From Burkholderiales bacterium (GTDB lineage: Bacteria; Pseudomonadota; Gammaproteobacteria; Burkholderiales; Burkholderiaceae_B), in contig JAIXTE010000129.1 of the NCBI GenBank assembly GCA_027484315.1, positions 92,043 to 156,042 on the forward strand: DNA of 64,000 nucleotides, given 5' to 3'. A program made the translations under genes and the position numbers. Position 1 is the first letter of the stretch; each line of letters starts with the position of its first letter. This document shows positions 18,527 to 30,320 of the stretch, in pieces. The notes below the pieces were generated by a model. That model was not told the DNA's origin, did not search any database, and saw nothing but the letters and a program-made list of their open reading frames with translations.

Positions 18527-19699
18527 TCAGTAAGCCGCCTGGTAAATGGCCAGGGCATCCGATTCGCTGACTTCGCGCGGGTTGTTGCTCAGCAAGCGTG
18601 TTTGCAGCATGGCGGCGCTGGCCATCACCGGCAAATCTTTTTCGGAAATACCGACATCCTGAAGGCCCATTGGCAAGCCGGTTGAAGGTGACAGGGTTGC
18701 GGTGTAGTCGATAAAGCCTTGAGCCAACTGCGCTGCGGTGTCGCCGGTTTGGCCCAACTTCAGCACCTGTGCCAGTTCTGCATACTGTTGTTCGGCTGCG
18801 GGCAGGTTAAATTGCAGCACATGGGGCAATACCAGGGAATTGCTCAAACCGTGCGGCACATGAAATATGCCGCCGATCGGGTAAGCCAGGGCATGCACTG
18901 CACCCACCGGTGCGTTTGCAAACGCCTGCCCAGCCATGCAGGAACCCAGCATCATCGCCTGGCGTGCTTCGCGATTCCCAGGTTCTTTGCACACAGTGTG
19001 CAGGTTGGCTGCTAACAGACGCAGTGCCTCGCAGGCCAGGAAATCCGCGTAAGGATTTTTCAATCTCTTGCTGGTGTAAGCCTCAATGGCGTGCACCATG
19101 GCATCAATGCCGGTGGCTGCTGTGACATGCTGGGGCAGGCTCAAGGTCCAGTCTGCGTCCAACACAGCAAGGTCGCCGTACAACACCGGTGACACCACAC
19201 CCATTTTTGTATCCACGCCCGTGGTCACAATGGAAATTGGCGTTACTTCGCTGCCTGTGCCGGCAGTGGTGGGAACCAGCACCAGTGGCAGGCGGTCGCT
19301 GTGCACATTGCCCACGCCGTACATGGTGTTCAAGGCTTGCTTGCCACGGGCCAGAATGGCGATCAGCTTGGCCACGTCCAGCGTGGAACCTCCGCCTATG
19401 GCCACCACTACGTCGGCCTTGAATTCAATGGCCTGGGCGCTGACCCGGTGCACCAGTGCCTCAGGTGGGTCAGGTTCCACGTCGTTGCAGGTGTGCACCG
19501 CGTGGCCCGCTGCAGCAAGGTTGTCACAAATGGTTTTGAAGCTGGCAGTGCCCGCAATGAAAGGGTCTACCAGCATGAAAACACGTGCGCTGGTCAAACC
19601 GTGTTGCCCAAGCAAGGGCAACAGCAAATCGGCCATGCGCAACGAGCTTCCCGATTCACACACAATGCGGTTCACCGTGCGAAATTCAAATGGGGCCAT
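18527..19699 (-). CDS. Iron-containing alcohol dehydrogenase
   Basis: This 390-residue NAD(P)-dependent, iron-activated alcohol dehydrogenase has the dinucleotide and family motifs GGGSTLDVAK and VPTTAGTGSEVTP. The metal ligands are in TGIDAMVHAIEAY and GAVHALAYPIGGIFHVPHG. It should interconvert an alcohol and an aldehyde; the substrate is unknown. AGGAG lies eight bases before the ATG. It stands between the two hotdog proteins in a four-gene set with a 2,4-dienoyl-CoA-type reductase. Confidence 0.92.
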   Translation of the reverse strand: MAPFEFRTVNRIVCESGSSLRMADLLLPLLGQHGLTSARVFMLVDPFIAGTASFKTICDNLAAAGHAVHTCNDVEPDPPEALVHRVSAQAIEFKADVVVAIGGGSTLDVAKLIAILARGKQALNTMYGVGNVHSDRLPLVLVPTTAGTGSEVTPISIVTTGVDTKMGVVSPVLYGDLAVLDADWTLSLPQHVTAATGIDAMVHAIEAYTSKRLKNPYADFLACEALRLLAANLHTVCKEPGNREARQAMMLGSCMAGQAFANAPVGAVHALAYPIGGIFHVPHGLSNSLVLPHVLQFNLPAAEQQYAELAQVLKLGQTGDTAAQLAQGFIDYTATLSPSTGLPMGLQDVGISEKDLPVMASAAMLQTRLLSNNPREVSESDALAIYQAAY

Positions 19700-19765
19700 G
19701 CGGGTGTCTCCTCGTAATGCGGTGTTCTGCGCTGTTCTGCGCAGTTTTTTTATTGAGTCGTCAGT

Positions 19766-20260
19766 TTAGCTTTTTCGCTTGGGTGTCCAGGCCCAAATGG
19801 CGCGAACAAAAATCGGTTCTTTGCTTTCGCCATCGGTAATAGTCACCGCCACGTCCACTTCACCCCGTTCCTCGGTCTGCATCATTGTGATCTGTTCCTG
19901 CGTCAGCATGGCCTCGGCTTTCATGTCGCCAGTCGCGCGTTTGCGGTAGTCCACCTCCATGCGCTTGATCACGGGAATGGCGTTGGCTGGTACGTTCAAG
20001 CCTACCAGTGCACCGGTGGCTGATTCCGCAATCATGATCATGGCGACAGCATGCACGGTGCCAATGTGGTTTTGCACATAAGGGCGGTTCTTGATCACCA
20101 CGATGGAATGGTTGGGCTCAATCCATTCAAATTTCAATCCGCTGGTCTTGAAGTACTTCACTGCACGCCCAAAAAGCAATGTGAATGCGCGGGTTTTCAA
20201 GGGCGTGGGCAGCTTGTCAACCTGCGCATACACCTTCTGCAACATCGATTTTTCAGTCAT
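19766..20260 (-). CDS. DUF4442 hotdog-fold protein
   Basis: This 164-residue protein resembles the DUF4442 branch of hotdog thioesterases (HAVAMIMIAESATGALVGLNVP and IPVIKRMEVDYRKRATGDMKAE). The activity is not established; acyl-CoA thioesterase activity is inferred from fold and from the neighbouring lipid genes. It begins 13 bases after the stop of the FadH-like gene, so both are cotranscribed. Confidence 0.83.
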   Translation of the reverse strand: MTEKSMLQKVYAQVDKLPTPLKTRAFTLLFGRAVKYFKTSGLKFEWIEPNHSIVVIKNRPYVQNHIGTVHAVAMIMIAESATGALVGLNVPANAIPVIKRMEVDYRKRATGDMKAEAMLTQEQITMMQTEERGEVDVAVTITDGESKEPIFVRAIWAWTPKRKS

Positions 20261-20273
20261 TTTTCTTCAGCCT

Positions 20274-22322
<2,049 letters not shown>

Positions 22323-22328
22323 TTAAAA

Positions 22329-22425
22329 ATCGGTCGTTTTTTGTAATGTATTGACTTATGTTACTTAAAAGTAATTCTTAGTGTTGGAGTCAGCGTTCAA
22401 AATAGCACGATCGGTCGGTTTTTTG
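22329..22425. promoter_or_regulatory. Two ATCGGTCG-type direct repeats, candidate repressor sites
   Basis: ATCGGTCGTTTTTTG (22329–22343) and ATCGGTCGGTTTTTTG (22410–22425) lie 81 bases apart between the divergent fadH-like and FtsX-type genes. CGGTCGGT half-sites are typical of TetR-family operators. No regulator gene is adjacent, so the protein that binds is unknown. Confidence 0.45.
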
Positions 22426-22528
22426 CGTGTTTATTCGCGAAGAAAGTGCTGCACTGCGACAAGCAGGGGAACCTGCAAGGCCGGGCCTTGTCCTAAACTG
22501 GTGTCTTATCCAGCAAGCGTCCATTTCC

Positions 22529-25027
22529 ATGCAGTCAATTCAGTACTGGGTGCGGCAGTCCCGCCGCGCATCGTTTCGCATTTTGTTCGTGGCCTTGGTC
22601 CTGGCTGTGGCGGCCATTTCCTCTGTGGGTGTTTTTTCCGCACGCATTGAAGCCGCCTTGGTGCGCGACGCCAGCCAGATGCTGGGGGGCGACCTGGTCA
22701 TTGAATCCAAGCGCAATGTTGAAGCCGCACCCTGGTTGTCTGTACTGGACAAGCCCGAATACGCGGGCCTGAAACAGGCACAAAGCGTGGTGTTTCCCAG
22801 CGTGGTGCCTTCAGAGCGGGTTGATCTGTTGGTCTCCCTGAAAGCGGTCAATGACACGTATCCCTTGCGCGGTCAAATGACAGTGCGCAGTGCCCAAGGG
22901 CAAGACGAAAAATTGGCATCCGGCCCGCCCCAAGGCGAGCTGTGGGTGGACCAGGGCGTACTGGGGTCACTCGACATTGAATTGGGCGACAACATCCAGG
23001 TGGGGGAAATTACCCGCCCTGTAACCCGTGTCATTCTGGTTGAGCCCGATCGTGGCGGCGGCTTTGTCAACTTTGCGCCCCGCGTCATGATGAACATGGC
23101 CGACCTGGACGAATCAAAACTGCTGGGCTTGGGTTCCCGCGCCACTTGGCGAATCTATTTCACCGGCGACAAGCCTGCCGTGGATGGTCTGATCACCGAA
23201 CTGACGCCCTTGTTGACGCCAGTCGAAGAAATTGAAACCCTTGAAAACGGTCGGCCCGAAGTCAGTGGCACGCTGGAACGCGCGAACGATTTTCTGGCCA
23301 TGGCCGCTTTGATCGGCACCATGGTGGCTTGCGTGGGGATTGCGCTGGTGGCCCATTTGTTTGCCAAAGAGCAAGCCCGCGAGTTGGCCGTACTCAAAAG
23401 TCTGGGCTATACGCCCCGCCATTTACTGCGCATGTGGGCAGTGGGCATGGGCATGTTGACCCTTGGCGCCGGTGTTTTGGGTGTAGCCTTGGGTTGGCTT
23501 GCGCACTGGGGTTTGCTTGCCCTGCTGGCCGAATTGGTCGGGGTTGATTTGCCACTGGCTGGTTTGCATTACCTGCCCATGGGCATGTTGTTGTCGGCTT
23601 TGTTGCTGCTTGGCTTTGCCGCAGTGCCCACTTGGTACGCACTGCGCGCACCTGCCGTAGCGGTAATCCGCCAGCAAACCCTGAAAAGCAATCGGGGCCA
23701 GTTGGTGCTGTCGGTTCTGTTTGGCGTGTTCACCGCCATTGCCGTGTGCTTGTTGATTGTCAAGAACATCACATTGGCCTTGCTGTTGTTTGCAGGCTTC
23801 GTGGGCACCTCACTGGTGTTTGCCTTGCTGTTCTGGGGCTTGCTGAAGTCGCTCGCTGCGCTGGGGCATGGCAGATCAAGGGGCAGCAACATCGCCGTGT
23901 TTCAAAGCATGTCCAGGCGTTCTGGCACCCTTGTGTTGCAAGGTGTCAGCCTTGCACTGGGTTTGGCAGCCCTGCTGATGCTGGCTGTTGTGCAGGGCGA
24001 TCTGATTGATCGCTGGCAAGAAGCCGTGCCCGACAACGCACCCAACCGCTTTGTGTTCAATATTCAGCCCGACCAGGTTGATGGCGTTCAGCAAACCCTG
24101 AACACAGCCAGCCAAAACCCGGTCAACCTTTACCCCATGGTGCGGGGGCGTTTAAGCGCCATCAACGGCCAAACCATTACGGCCGATACCTTTCAGGATG
24201 AACGGGCACGTAACACGGTCGAACGGGAACTGAACCTGAGTTTCACTGACACCTTGCCCACGCACAACACGGTGACTGAAGGGGGTTGGTTTGACGCAGC
24301 AACCCCAAAAGCAGAGGTCTCGGTTGAAGACGGTGTGGCGAAACGCCTCGGTATTGGCCTGGGCGACCAACTCACCTTTGACATTGCTGGCACCCCCCTA
24401 ACTGCTGAAATCACCAGCATCCGTGAATTGCGCTGGGATTCCATGGAAGTCAACTTCTTCATGATTTTCCCAACCCAGGTTTTGTCGAGCTATCCGCAAA
24501 CCTGGATCACTTCAGTCAGCCTGCAAGGCGACAAGGCCACACCGGTATCGCGCGAACTGGTTCGCCAATATCCCAACCTAACGGTGCTGGACACGGAACT
24601 GGTCATCACCCAACTGCGAAAGATTCTGGGCCAGGTGGGGCAGGCGGTGCAATTTGTGTTCATGTTTACCGTGATGGCGGGTGGCTTGGTGGTGGTCGCC
24701 TGTGTCATGACAGGCGCGCGTGCACGCACCCGCGAAGCGGCCATTTATCGCGCCATGGGGGCGTCCACCTCACAACTGCTGCGTGCAGCCTGGCTAGAAC
24801 TGTCCGTGCTGGGGGCACTGGCTGGTTTGGTGGCTGCCATTGCAGCACAGGGCTTGGGGTGGGGTGTGGCGCACTTCGTGTTTGAATTTGAGTACATGCT
24901 GTCGCCGCTGCACATTGTTGCGGGTGTATTGGCAGGTGCTGCGGTGTCGGTGTTGTTTGGTGCCTGGTCGGTTAACAGCGTGTGCCGCGCACCGGTTTTG
25001 CAAACCCTTCGGCAGGTGGGTGTTTAA
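22529..25027 (+). CDS. FtsX-type ABC transporter permease (YbbP-like)
   Basis: This membrane protein of about 832 residues has FtsX-family topology: an N-terminal transmembrane helix, a large periplasmic domain, a block of several helices at about 250–470, another periplasmic domain, and three C-terminal helices. It resembles YbbP-type permeases thought to move lipophilic substrates from the inner membrane. The start at 22529 (MQSIQYWVRQSRRASFR) replaces the track start, which adds 34 non-hydrophobic residues. Its usual ATPase partner (YbbA/LolD-like) is not adjacent, so the ATPase must be encoded elsewhere. Confidence 0.87.
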   Translation: MQSIQYWVRQSRRASFRILFVALVLAVAAISSVGVFSARIEAALVRDASQMLGGDLVIESKRNVEAAPWLSVLDKPEYAGLKQAQSVVFPSVVPSERVDLLVSLKAVNDTYPLRGQMTVRSAQGQDEKLASGPPQGELWVDQGVLGSLDIELGDNIQVGEITRPVTRVILVEPDRGGGFVNFAPRVMMNMADLDESKLLGLGSRATWRIYFTGDKPAVDGLITELTPLLTPVEEIETLENGRPEVSGTLERANDFLAMAALIGTMVACVGIALVAHLFAKEQARELAVLKSLGYTPRHLLRMWAVGMGMLTLGAGVLGVALGWLAHWGLLALLAELVGVDLPLAGLHYLPMGMLLSALLLLGFAAVPTWYALRAPAVAVIRQQTLKSNRGQLVLSVLFGVFTAIAVCLLIVKNITLALLLFAGFVGTSLVFALLFWGLLKSLAALGHGRSRGSNIAVFQSMSRRSGTLVLQGVSLALGLAALLMLAVVQGDLIDRWQEAVPDNAPNRFVFNIQPDQVDGVQQTLNTASQNPVNLYPMVRGRLSAINGQTITADTFQDERARNTVERELNLSFTDTLPTHNTVTEGGWFDAATPKAEVSVEDGVAKRLGIGLGDQLTFDIAGTPLTAEITSIRELRWDSMEVNFFMIFPTQVLSSYPQTWITSVSLQGDKATPVSRELVRQYPNLTVLDTELVITQLRKILGQVGQAVQFVFMFTVMAGGLVVVACVMTGARARTREAAIYRAMGASTSQLLRAAWLELSVLGALAGLVAAIAAQGLGWGVAHFVFEFEYMLSPLHIVAGVLAGAAVSVLFGAWSVNSVCRAPVLQTLRQVGV

Positions 25028-25121
25028 CTCCCGCTGCTGCACTGGATAGCAATTGGCCCGGCCACTCTTGCAGCTACAATAAGGCTTGTCACTTTCCAGT
25101 GCCGCAAGGCTAGCGTTTCCA

Positions 25122-25601
25122 ATGTCCAATTCCACCAACGATGTACCTGGTGATCAACCTGTCGCCCCAATTCTTTACTTCGGCAATACGCCCGATGCGC
25201 AGCAGTTGGGTGTTCGCCGGCTGGTTGATCTGTTTTATGATGAAATGGATCAAAATCCGTACTTCGAACGTATTCGAAAACTGCACCCAGGCGACCTTGA
25301 TCATTCCCGCGACAAGTTTTACCTGTTCCTCTCGGGCTGGCTAGGCGGCCCAGATCTGTATTCACCACAATTTGGTCACCCCCGCCTGCGCATGCGGCAC
25401 ATGCCTTTTCCGATTTCCAGCGAAGACCGCGACCAGTGGCTGCTGTGCATGGTGAATGCCTTGCGTGCGATGGAGCTGCCCGAGAAAGTGATTCAAGGCC
25501 TGATGCTGTCCTTCTTTCGCACAGCTGACTTCATGCGCAACAGGCCCGACCCTGAAGGTAGCGCCAAATCTGTCAATCCCATTTCAATCAAGGGCGAATA
25601 A
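25122..25601 (+). CDS. Group II truncated hemoglobin
   Basis: This 159-residue globin has the group II truncated-hemoglobin pattern: YDEMDQNPYFERIRKLHP, FLSGWLGGPDLY and the proximal-histidine segment RMRHMPFPIS. It should bind heme and O2 or NO, typically in NO/peroxide protection. The start at 25122 (MSNSTNDV) is preferred over the track TTG, whose AAGG is immediately adjacent and too close. rmuC follows after 3 bases, so they are likely cotranscribed. Confidence 0.92.
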   Translation: MSNSTNDVPGDQPVAPILYFGNTPDAQQLGVRRLVDLFYDEMDQNPYFERIRKLHPGDLDHSRDKFYLFLSGWLGGPDLYSPQFGHPRLRMRHMPFPISSEDRDQWLLCMVNALRAMELPEKVIQGLMLSFFRTADFMRNRPDPEGSAKSVNPISIKGE

Positions 25602-25604
25602 GTC

Positions 25605-27059
25605 ATGCAAGCGGGAATGGAAAACGGATTGATGTGGGCGATACCAGCCGTACTGGTCATGCTGTTGGTTGCCCTCGGCATGATGTGGGCTATCCATAGA
25701 AAACTCGGCTATTCCAATTCGCAAGAGCAGTTGCAAGAACAGGCACGGTTTCAACAACAGGTGTCGAACAGTCTTGAGCAACTGATTGCCGCGCAGATGC
25801 AGCAGCGTTTTGTGTCCGAAGAATTGGCCAAACAACTGCGCCTTGTTAACCAGGACATTGAGACACGACAAAGCAAGCAGGCGGAAGCCATGCAGCAAAC
25901 ATTCGCACAGGCTCGCACCGAAAGCCAGCAAGCCGCGCACGGCTTGCAGCAAGTCATTGTGGGGCAGTTCACACAAGGCAATCAGTTGCAATCTGAAAAG
26001 CTCAACCAGTTTTCTGAAACCCTGCACCGCACCAATACACTGATTCAGGACCAACTGACCCAAATTCGCCTGTCAGTTGAACAAAAGCTTAAGGACATTC
26101 AAGACGACAACGCCAGCAAACTGGAATTGATGCGAAAAACCGTGGATGAAAAACTTCACGCCACGCTGGAAACCCGCCTGGGTGAATCGTTCAAGCAAGT
26201 CAGTGAACGCCTTGAGCAGGTTTACAAGGGGCTGGGGGAAATGCAAACCCTAGCCACAGGCGTGGGCGATTTGAAACGGGTGCTCACAAACGTAAAAACC
26301 CGGGGTACTTGGGGTGAAGTGCAGTTGCAGGCGCTGCTTGAGCAAATGCTGACACCCTCCCAGTTCGGCCGGAATATCAAGCCCGTTCCCGGCAGCAGCA
26401 ACATTGTCGAATTTGCTGTTCGCCTGCCCGGCAAGGAAGAAGACCAGCCTGTGTGGTTGCCCATCGATTCCAAATTCCCCAAAGAACAATACGAACGCTT
26501 GCTTGAATGCTTCGACCGGGCCGATGCCGATGGCGTGGCTGCTGCATCCAAGGCGCTGGACATTGCCATTCGTGCTGAAGCCAAAACCATCGCTGAAAAG
26601 TACCTTGCACCGCCTTACACCACTGATTTTGGCATCCTGTTTTTGCCGACCGAAGGCCTGTACGCCGAGGTGGTCAAACGCCCTGGCCTTGTCGACGATT
26701 TGCAGCGCATACACCGTGTCACAGTGGCTGGCCCAATCACTCTGACCACGCTCCTTAATGCCTTTCAACTGGGGTTTAAAACCTTGGCCCTGGAGAAGCG
26801 TTCCAGCGAGGTGTGGACCGTGCTGAGTGCCGTGAAAACCGAATTTGGCAAGTTTGGTGACATACTCGCCAAAACACGCGATACGCTAGAAAAAGCAGCG
26901 AAGAACATTGAGGGTGCCGAAGTGCGTTCACGGGCCATGCACCGCAAACTCAAGGGTGTTGACGAATTGCCTGAAAAAGACGCAATGAGCCTTCTCGGTT
27001 TGAATGACCCCAAGGCGGAGCCATTTGATGATGACGAACAGCAGCCCACAAATACCTGA
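25605..27059 (+). CDS. rmuC: DNA recombination protein RmuC
   Basis: This 484-residue protein has an N-terminal membrane helix (about residues 8–28), a long coiled-coil region (about 35–210) and the RmuC nuclease-like domain with the hallmark VEFAVRLPGKEEDQPVWLPI and IDSKFPKEQYERL. RmuC limits inversion and rearrangement at DNA repeats and is predicted to be a nuclease. The asparaginase gene starts inside its 3' end. Confidence 0.94.
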   Translation: MQAGMENGLMWAIPAVLVMLLVALGMMWAIHRKLGYSNSQEQLQEQARFQQQVSNSLEQLIAAQMQQRFVSEELAKQLRLVNQDIETRQSKQAEAMQQTFAQARTESQQAAHGLQQVIVGQFTQGNQLQSEKLNQFSETLHRTNTLIQDQLTQIRLSVEQKLKDIQDDNASKLELMRKTVDEKLHATLETRLGESFKQVSERLEQVYKGLGEMQTLATGVGDLKRVLTNVKTRGTWGEVQLQALLEQMLTPSQFGRNIKPVPGSSNIVEFAVRLPGKEEDQPVWLPIDSKFPKEQYERLLECFDRADADGVAAASKALDIAIRAEAKTIAEKYLAPPYTTDFGILFLPTEGLYAEVVKRPGLVDDLQRIHRVTVAGPITLTTLLNAFQLGFKTLALEKRSSEVWTVLSAVKTEFGKFGDILAKTRDTLEKAAKNIEGAEVRSRAMHRKLKGVDELPEKDAMSLLGLNDPKAEPFDDDEQQPTNT

Positions 27060-28134
27060 CCCACTGCCTCGCCTTGCCTTTGTCTCCACAGGCGGAACCA
27101 TCGCTGGTACAGTGGTGGAGGGGGCCGACCATTGGAAATACGAGTCTGCACAACGCAGCGGGCAAAGCCTGATCATGGGTGTTCCCGGCTTGCTTCGGCG
27201 GGCCCAATGGTTTTTTGAGCAACCGTACAGCATTGGCAGTCAGAATCTTGAATTAAGCCACATGCTGCAACTGCGGGCGCTTGTTTTACACCTTCTACAC
27301 TCCCCGGATGTGGATGGCATATTGCTCACACACGGCACTGACACGATGGAGGACATGCTTTATTTCCTCCACCTCACATTGCCTGCAGGTAGCCTCACCA
27401 AACCCGTGCTGTTCACCGGGGCGATGTTGCCTTCGGACCATCCCCAGGCCGATGGGCCCGATAATCTGAATTCCTCCGTTGATCTTCTTTGCCACACCTT
27501 GAACAGTCACAAGTTTAACAATCACAAGGCAGAGATTCCGTTTGGCTTGGTGATGCAGGGTCTGTACACGCCCGCCGCAGCGGTCGAGAAAAGAACAACG
27601 TCCGGCATGGATGCTTTTGACGGTGCTTTTTCCGTCAAGGCTGACATCAATTGGCCTGTTTCTCTCGATCAACACGAACTGGTCGCAAGGCTTGGAAAGC
27701 AAGGTGAGTTTGCAAGTCTGTTCAATACGGACACCACCGCCTTGCCCCTGTTTGAAGCCCTGGAAGTGCCCGTGGTGTTCTGTGTTCCGGGCAATGGGCC
27801 TGTCAGGCAGTTGAATGATTTGCTGGGGCGAAAGCCTGCTTCCGTGGTAGTTGCAGCGCCAGGGCATGGAAACATTCCCGATGCCTGTCTTCCGGTATTG
27901 CGCAGGCTGATTGTCAATGGGGTGTCTGTGGTGCGAGCCAGCCGCGTTGCTGAAGGTGGTGTGGAGCAGGGTGGAGAATTTGATGCGTTGGATGAATTCC
28001 GTGCAGGCGCAACACATCAAGGTTTGCCAGGTGGAAAGCAGGCAGGTGTGTTTTCAGAGGCTGGTCACTTGAGCCTGAGCAAGTGTGTGATGCGCGAAAG
28101 GCTGCGGGTGTTAGCCCACAGCCTTTCCATGTAG
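27028..28134 (+). CDS. L-asparaginase
   Basis: This asparaginase of about 368 residues hydrolyses asparagine to aspartate and ammonia. Both active-site threonine motifs are visible: STGGTIAG near the N-terminus and LTHGTDTMEDM near residue 100. No signal peptide precedes the first motif, so it is cytoplasmic. The start is the ATG seven bases after AAGGCGGAG, giving a 32-base overlap with rmuC; an ATG one codon later is also possible. A supply of aspartate would fit cyanophycin use elsewhere in the window, but that link is speculative. Confidence 0.92.
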   Translation: MMTNSSPQIPDPLPRLAFVSTGGTIAGTVVEGADHWKYESAQRSGQSLIMGVPGLLRRAQWFFEQPYSIGSQNLELSHMLQLRALVLHLLHSPDVDGILLTHGTDTMEDMLYFLHLTLPAGSLTKPVLFTGAMLPSDHPQADGPDNLNSSVDLLCHTLNSHKFNNHKAEIPFGLVMQGLYTPAAAVEKRTTSGMDAFDGAFSVKADINWPVSLDQHELVARLGKQGEFASLFNTDTTALPLFEALEVPVVFCVPGNGPVRQLNDLLGRKPASVVVAAPGHGNIPDACLPVLRRLIVNGVSVVRASRVAEGGVEQGGEFDALDEFRAGATHQGLPGGKQAGVFSEAGHLSLSKCVMRERLRVLAHSLSM

Positions 28135-28136
28135 TG

Positions 28137-28162
28137 TCAGCGTGGTTTGATGTTCACGCTGA
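28137..28162. terminator. Hairpin between convergent asparaginase and TolC genes
   Basis: TCAGCGTG / CACGCTGA forms a perfect 8-base stem with a 10-base loop, just after the asparaginase stop. The following bases are T-rich but interrupted, so termination strength is uncertain. Confidence 0.5.
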
Positions 28163-28187
28163 TTTCTGCTGACTTTTCAAATCATAT

Positions 28188-30320
28188 TTAACGAATCGAT
28201 GTGCTCAACGCCAAATTCAGGTTCTTCTTGCCTTGGGCACCCGCAGTACTTTCTGGCAGATTTTGTTCCCGAATAATTTGCCACACGCCTTTGCTTTCTT
28301 TCCAGGTCAATATTTTCTTGGACCTTTCCTGGTAGTTCTTCGCACTGTAGTCTTGAATGAAACTGATTTCATATTCATCGGGCTTGTCGAAGCTCGGGAT
28401 CACTTGCAATTCTGAAATTTCGATGTCGATTTGCTGTGCTCTTGCAATTCGATCACGTCGATTGTTGACCCAGGATTCATAGCTGCCTTCTTCAGGTTTG
28501 AATGCGGGTGAGTAAAAAGCGATGTAGCTGTTGACATCCTTGTTCTCCCACGCCTTCGCCCATGAGTTGGTCCGATTGATCAGACTTTTTGAAACTTCAG
28601 CCGGGTCACCGAATGACGCCACCTGCTGACCTGTTCCACCTGCTGCGCCACCGGCACCCAGTTGCGCAAGTTCAATTGGTGGCATATCGATTGGAGCCAG
28701 TTTGTTTGGCATGTCCTCAGCGTCGACTGATTTCAATGCTTCGTCAAAGCCGATATTGGGCAATTCAAAGTCTTCAAGATTGATCAAGCTGGCTGGGCAA
28801 CCTTCCGCTTCGGCACCTGAACGGCTTTGCTCTTTGTAGAAAAGCACTTCGCGTTTTGTAGGTTCATCCGCATTGACCAATTCATCGACTGAGAACAGCG
28901 TGGTCAGTTGCCCAGTTGCTGCAAGAAGCTTCAATTTGGAAATACTAAGATCCGCTTCAATATTGATCAGTGCGCGCTGTGCCTGAAAGTATTCATTTTC
29001 AGCGCTGAGCAGGTCAAGAAGGCTGCGTCGGCCTACTGCAAATTGTTGCTCATAAGCGGCGCGCGCTTTGGAAATGGCTGCAGCCTGTTCACGGAAATAG
29101 TTCAGCTTCTTTTGTGAACTGACCACATCGAACAAGGCAGTTTGTGTGGACTGGCGAATTGCCCGGCAAACCACCAGTTTGTCGTCCATGCTGCGCAAGC
29201 GCCGCTTGATGGCCGAATTTCTTGACGCGTTATCGGAGCCGCCACGGTACAGGTTGATGGTGGCCAACAAATCAATGGATGAAATTTGACGCTCATCAAA
29301 TGTGGACAGGTAATTGCTGTACACATCGGTTTTGGCACGCAAATCAATTCGTGGGTGAAAGCCTTCACTTGCAGCCGTCACTTCCTGTTTTGCGCCAATA
29401 ATCGAGGAATTCGCAGCCTTTAAAAGCGGATGATTGTTCAAGGCAAAGACCAGGCGTTCACGATTTTCTACTTCGAAATTGGCATTCACTACATACTCGC
29501 CTGTTTCGTTTACGGGCCAAACCGTGTCAGTGATTCGCTGGTAGTTGGCCATGGAAGAAAAAGTGTTGGCTTTTTCAGTGGCCAGATTGCCCAGTGCCAA
29601 GGTGTAGCGGCTGCGGGCCTGTTCCAGATCAGACTGGCGTGTTACGCCACTTTTCACTTTTTCTTCAATCCGGTTCATCAGGTCCTGGTGGTATTTCAGG
29701 TTGTTCTCGGCAAGTCGTGTCAAGGCCTGAAAGCGGGACACATCAACATGAGAACTGGACGCTTCAAATGCAACCTGGTTGGCTTTGTTCAGGTAGCGGT
29801 AATAACTTTGCATGGCACCTGAATAAGAGGCCAGATAGCGCGCCTGGGATGCAAAACCGTTGTACAGGTTCTGGCGTGCTTCAATGCCGTAGGAGTTCGC
29901 ATTGTAGGTGCGGGTGTCGGCATCTTCTATTCGGGTCCGCTCGCGCCCCGTTGAACCCCGCGCATCGACTGTGGGCAACAGCGCTCCAAACACCACATTG
30001 GCATCTTCCATCTGCGCTTCAAGTGCGTGAACGTCCGCGTCGAGTGCTGGGCTATTTTGAAGCCCTTTGATCACACTTTGCTGCAGCGGGTTGACCGCCT
30101 GCGCTGGCGCTGCTTGCGGGTTTTCAGCTGGAGCCGTGCTTTCAACCGGTGAACTGCTTTGAACTTCAGGGATTGCCTGAGGTTGGCCTTGCATCTGTTG
30201 TGCCCAGTTCAATGGGGTGTACAGGTAAAACAGGGCAAGCAGGATCGCTGATGGCAAAACTTTAAGCGTGGTGTTTGGCGTGTGTTGTGTGTTCATGTTG
30301 ACTCGTTTAATTAAAGGCAT
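28188..30320 (-). CDS. TolC-family outer-membrane protein with C-terminal NTF2/Cds6-like domain
   Basis: This protein of about 710 residues has a signal peptide (hydrophobic stretch LPSAILLALFYLY) and a TolC-like outer-membrane efflux domain with its two repeats (about 75–500). A linker precedes a C-terminal NTF2-like domain (SWAKAWENKDVNSYIAFYSPAF through KGVWQIIREQ) resembling the Cds6 C-terminal domain. TolC is the outer-membrane duct of type I secretion. The added domain is unusual and probably sits in the periplasm. The start at 30320 shares a TGATG with the stop of the preceding gene; an ATG at 30296 is an alternative. It completes the secretion locus with HlyB- and HlyD-like genes upstream. 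Confidence 0.88.
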   Translation of the reverse strand: MPLIKRVNMNTQHTPNTTLKVLPSAILLALFYLYTPLNWAQQMQGQPQAIPEVQSSSPVESTAPAENPQAAPAQAVNPLQQSVIKGLQNSPALDADVHALEAQMEDANVVFGALLPTVDARGSTGRERTRIEDADTRTYNANSYGIEARQNLYNGFASQARYLASYSGAMQSYYRYLNKANQVAFEASSSHVDVSRFQALTRLAENNLKYHQDLMNRIEEKVKSGVTRQSDLEQARSRYTLALGNLATEKANTFSSMANYQRITDTVWPVNETGEYVVNANFEVENRERLVFALNNHPLLKAANSSIIGAKQEVTAASEGFHPRIDLRAKTDVYSNYLSTFDERQISSIDLLATINLYRGGSDNASRNSAIKRRLRSMDDKLVVCRAIRQSTQTALFDVVSSQKKLNYFREQAAAISKARAAYEQQFAVGRRSLLDLLSAENEYFQAQRALINIEADLSISKLKLLAATGQLTTLFSVDELVNADEPTKREVLFYKEQSRSGAEAEGCPASLINLEDFELPNIGFDEALKSVDAEDMPNKLAPIDMPPIELAQLGAGGAAGGTGQQVASFGDPAEVSKSLINRTNSWAKAWENKDVNSYIAFYSPAFKPEEGSYESWVNNRRDRIARAQQIDIEISELQVIPSFDKPDEYEISFIQDYSAKNYQERSKKILTWKESKGVWQIIREQNLPESTAGAQGKKNLNLALSTSIR

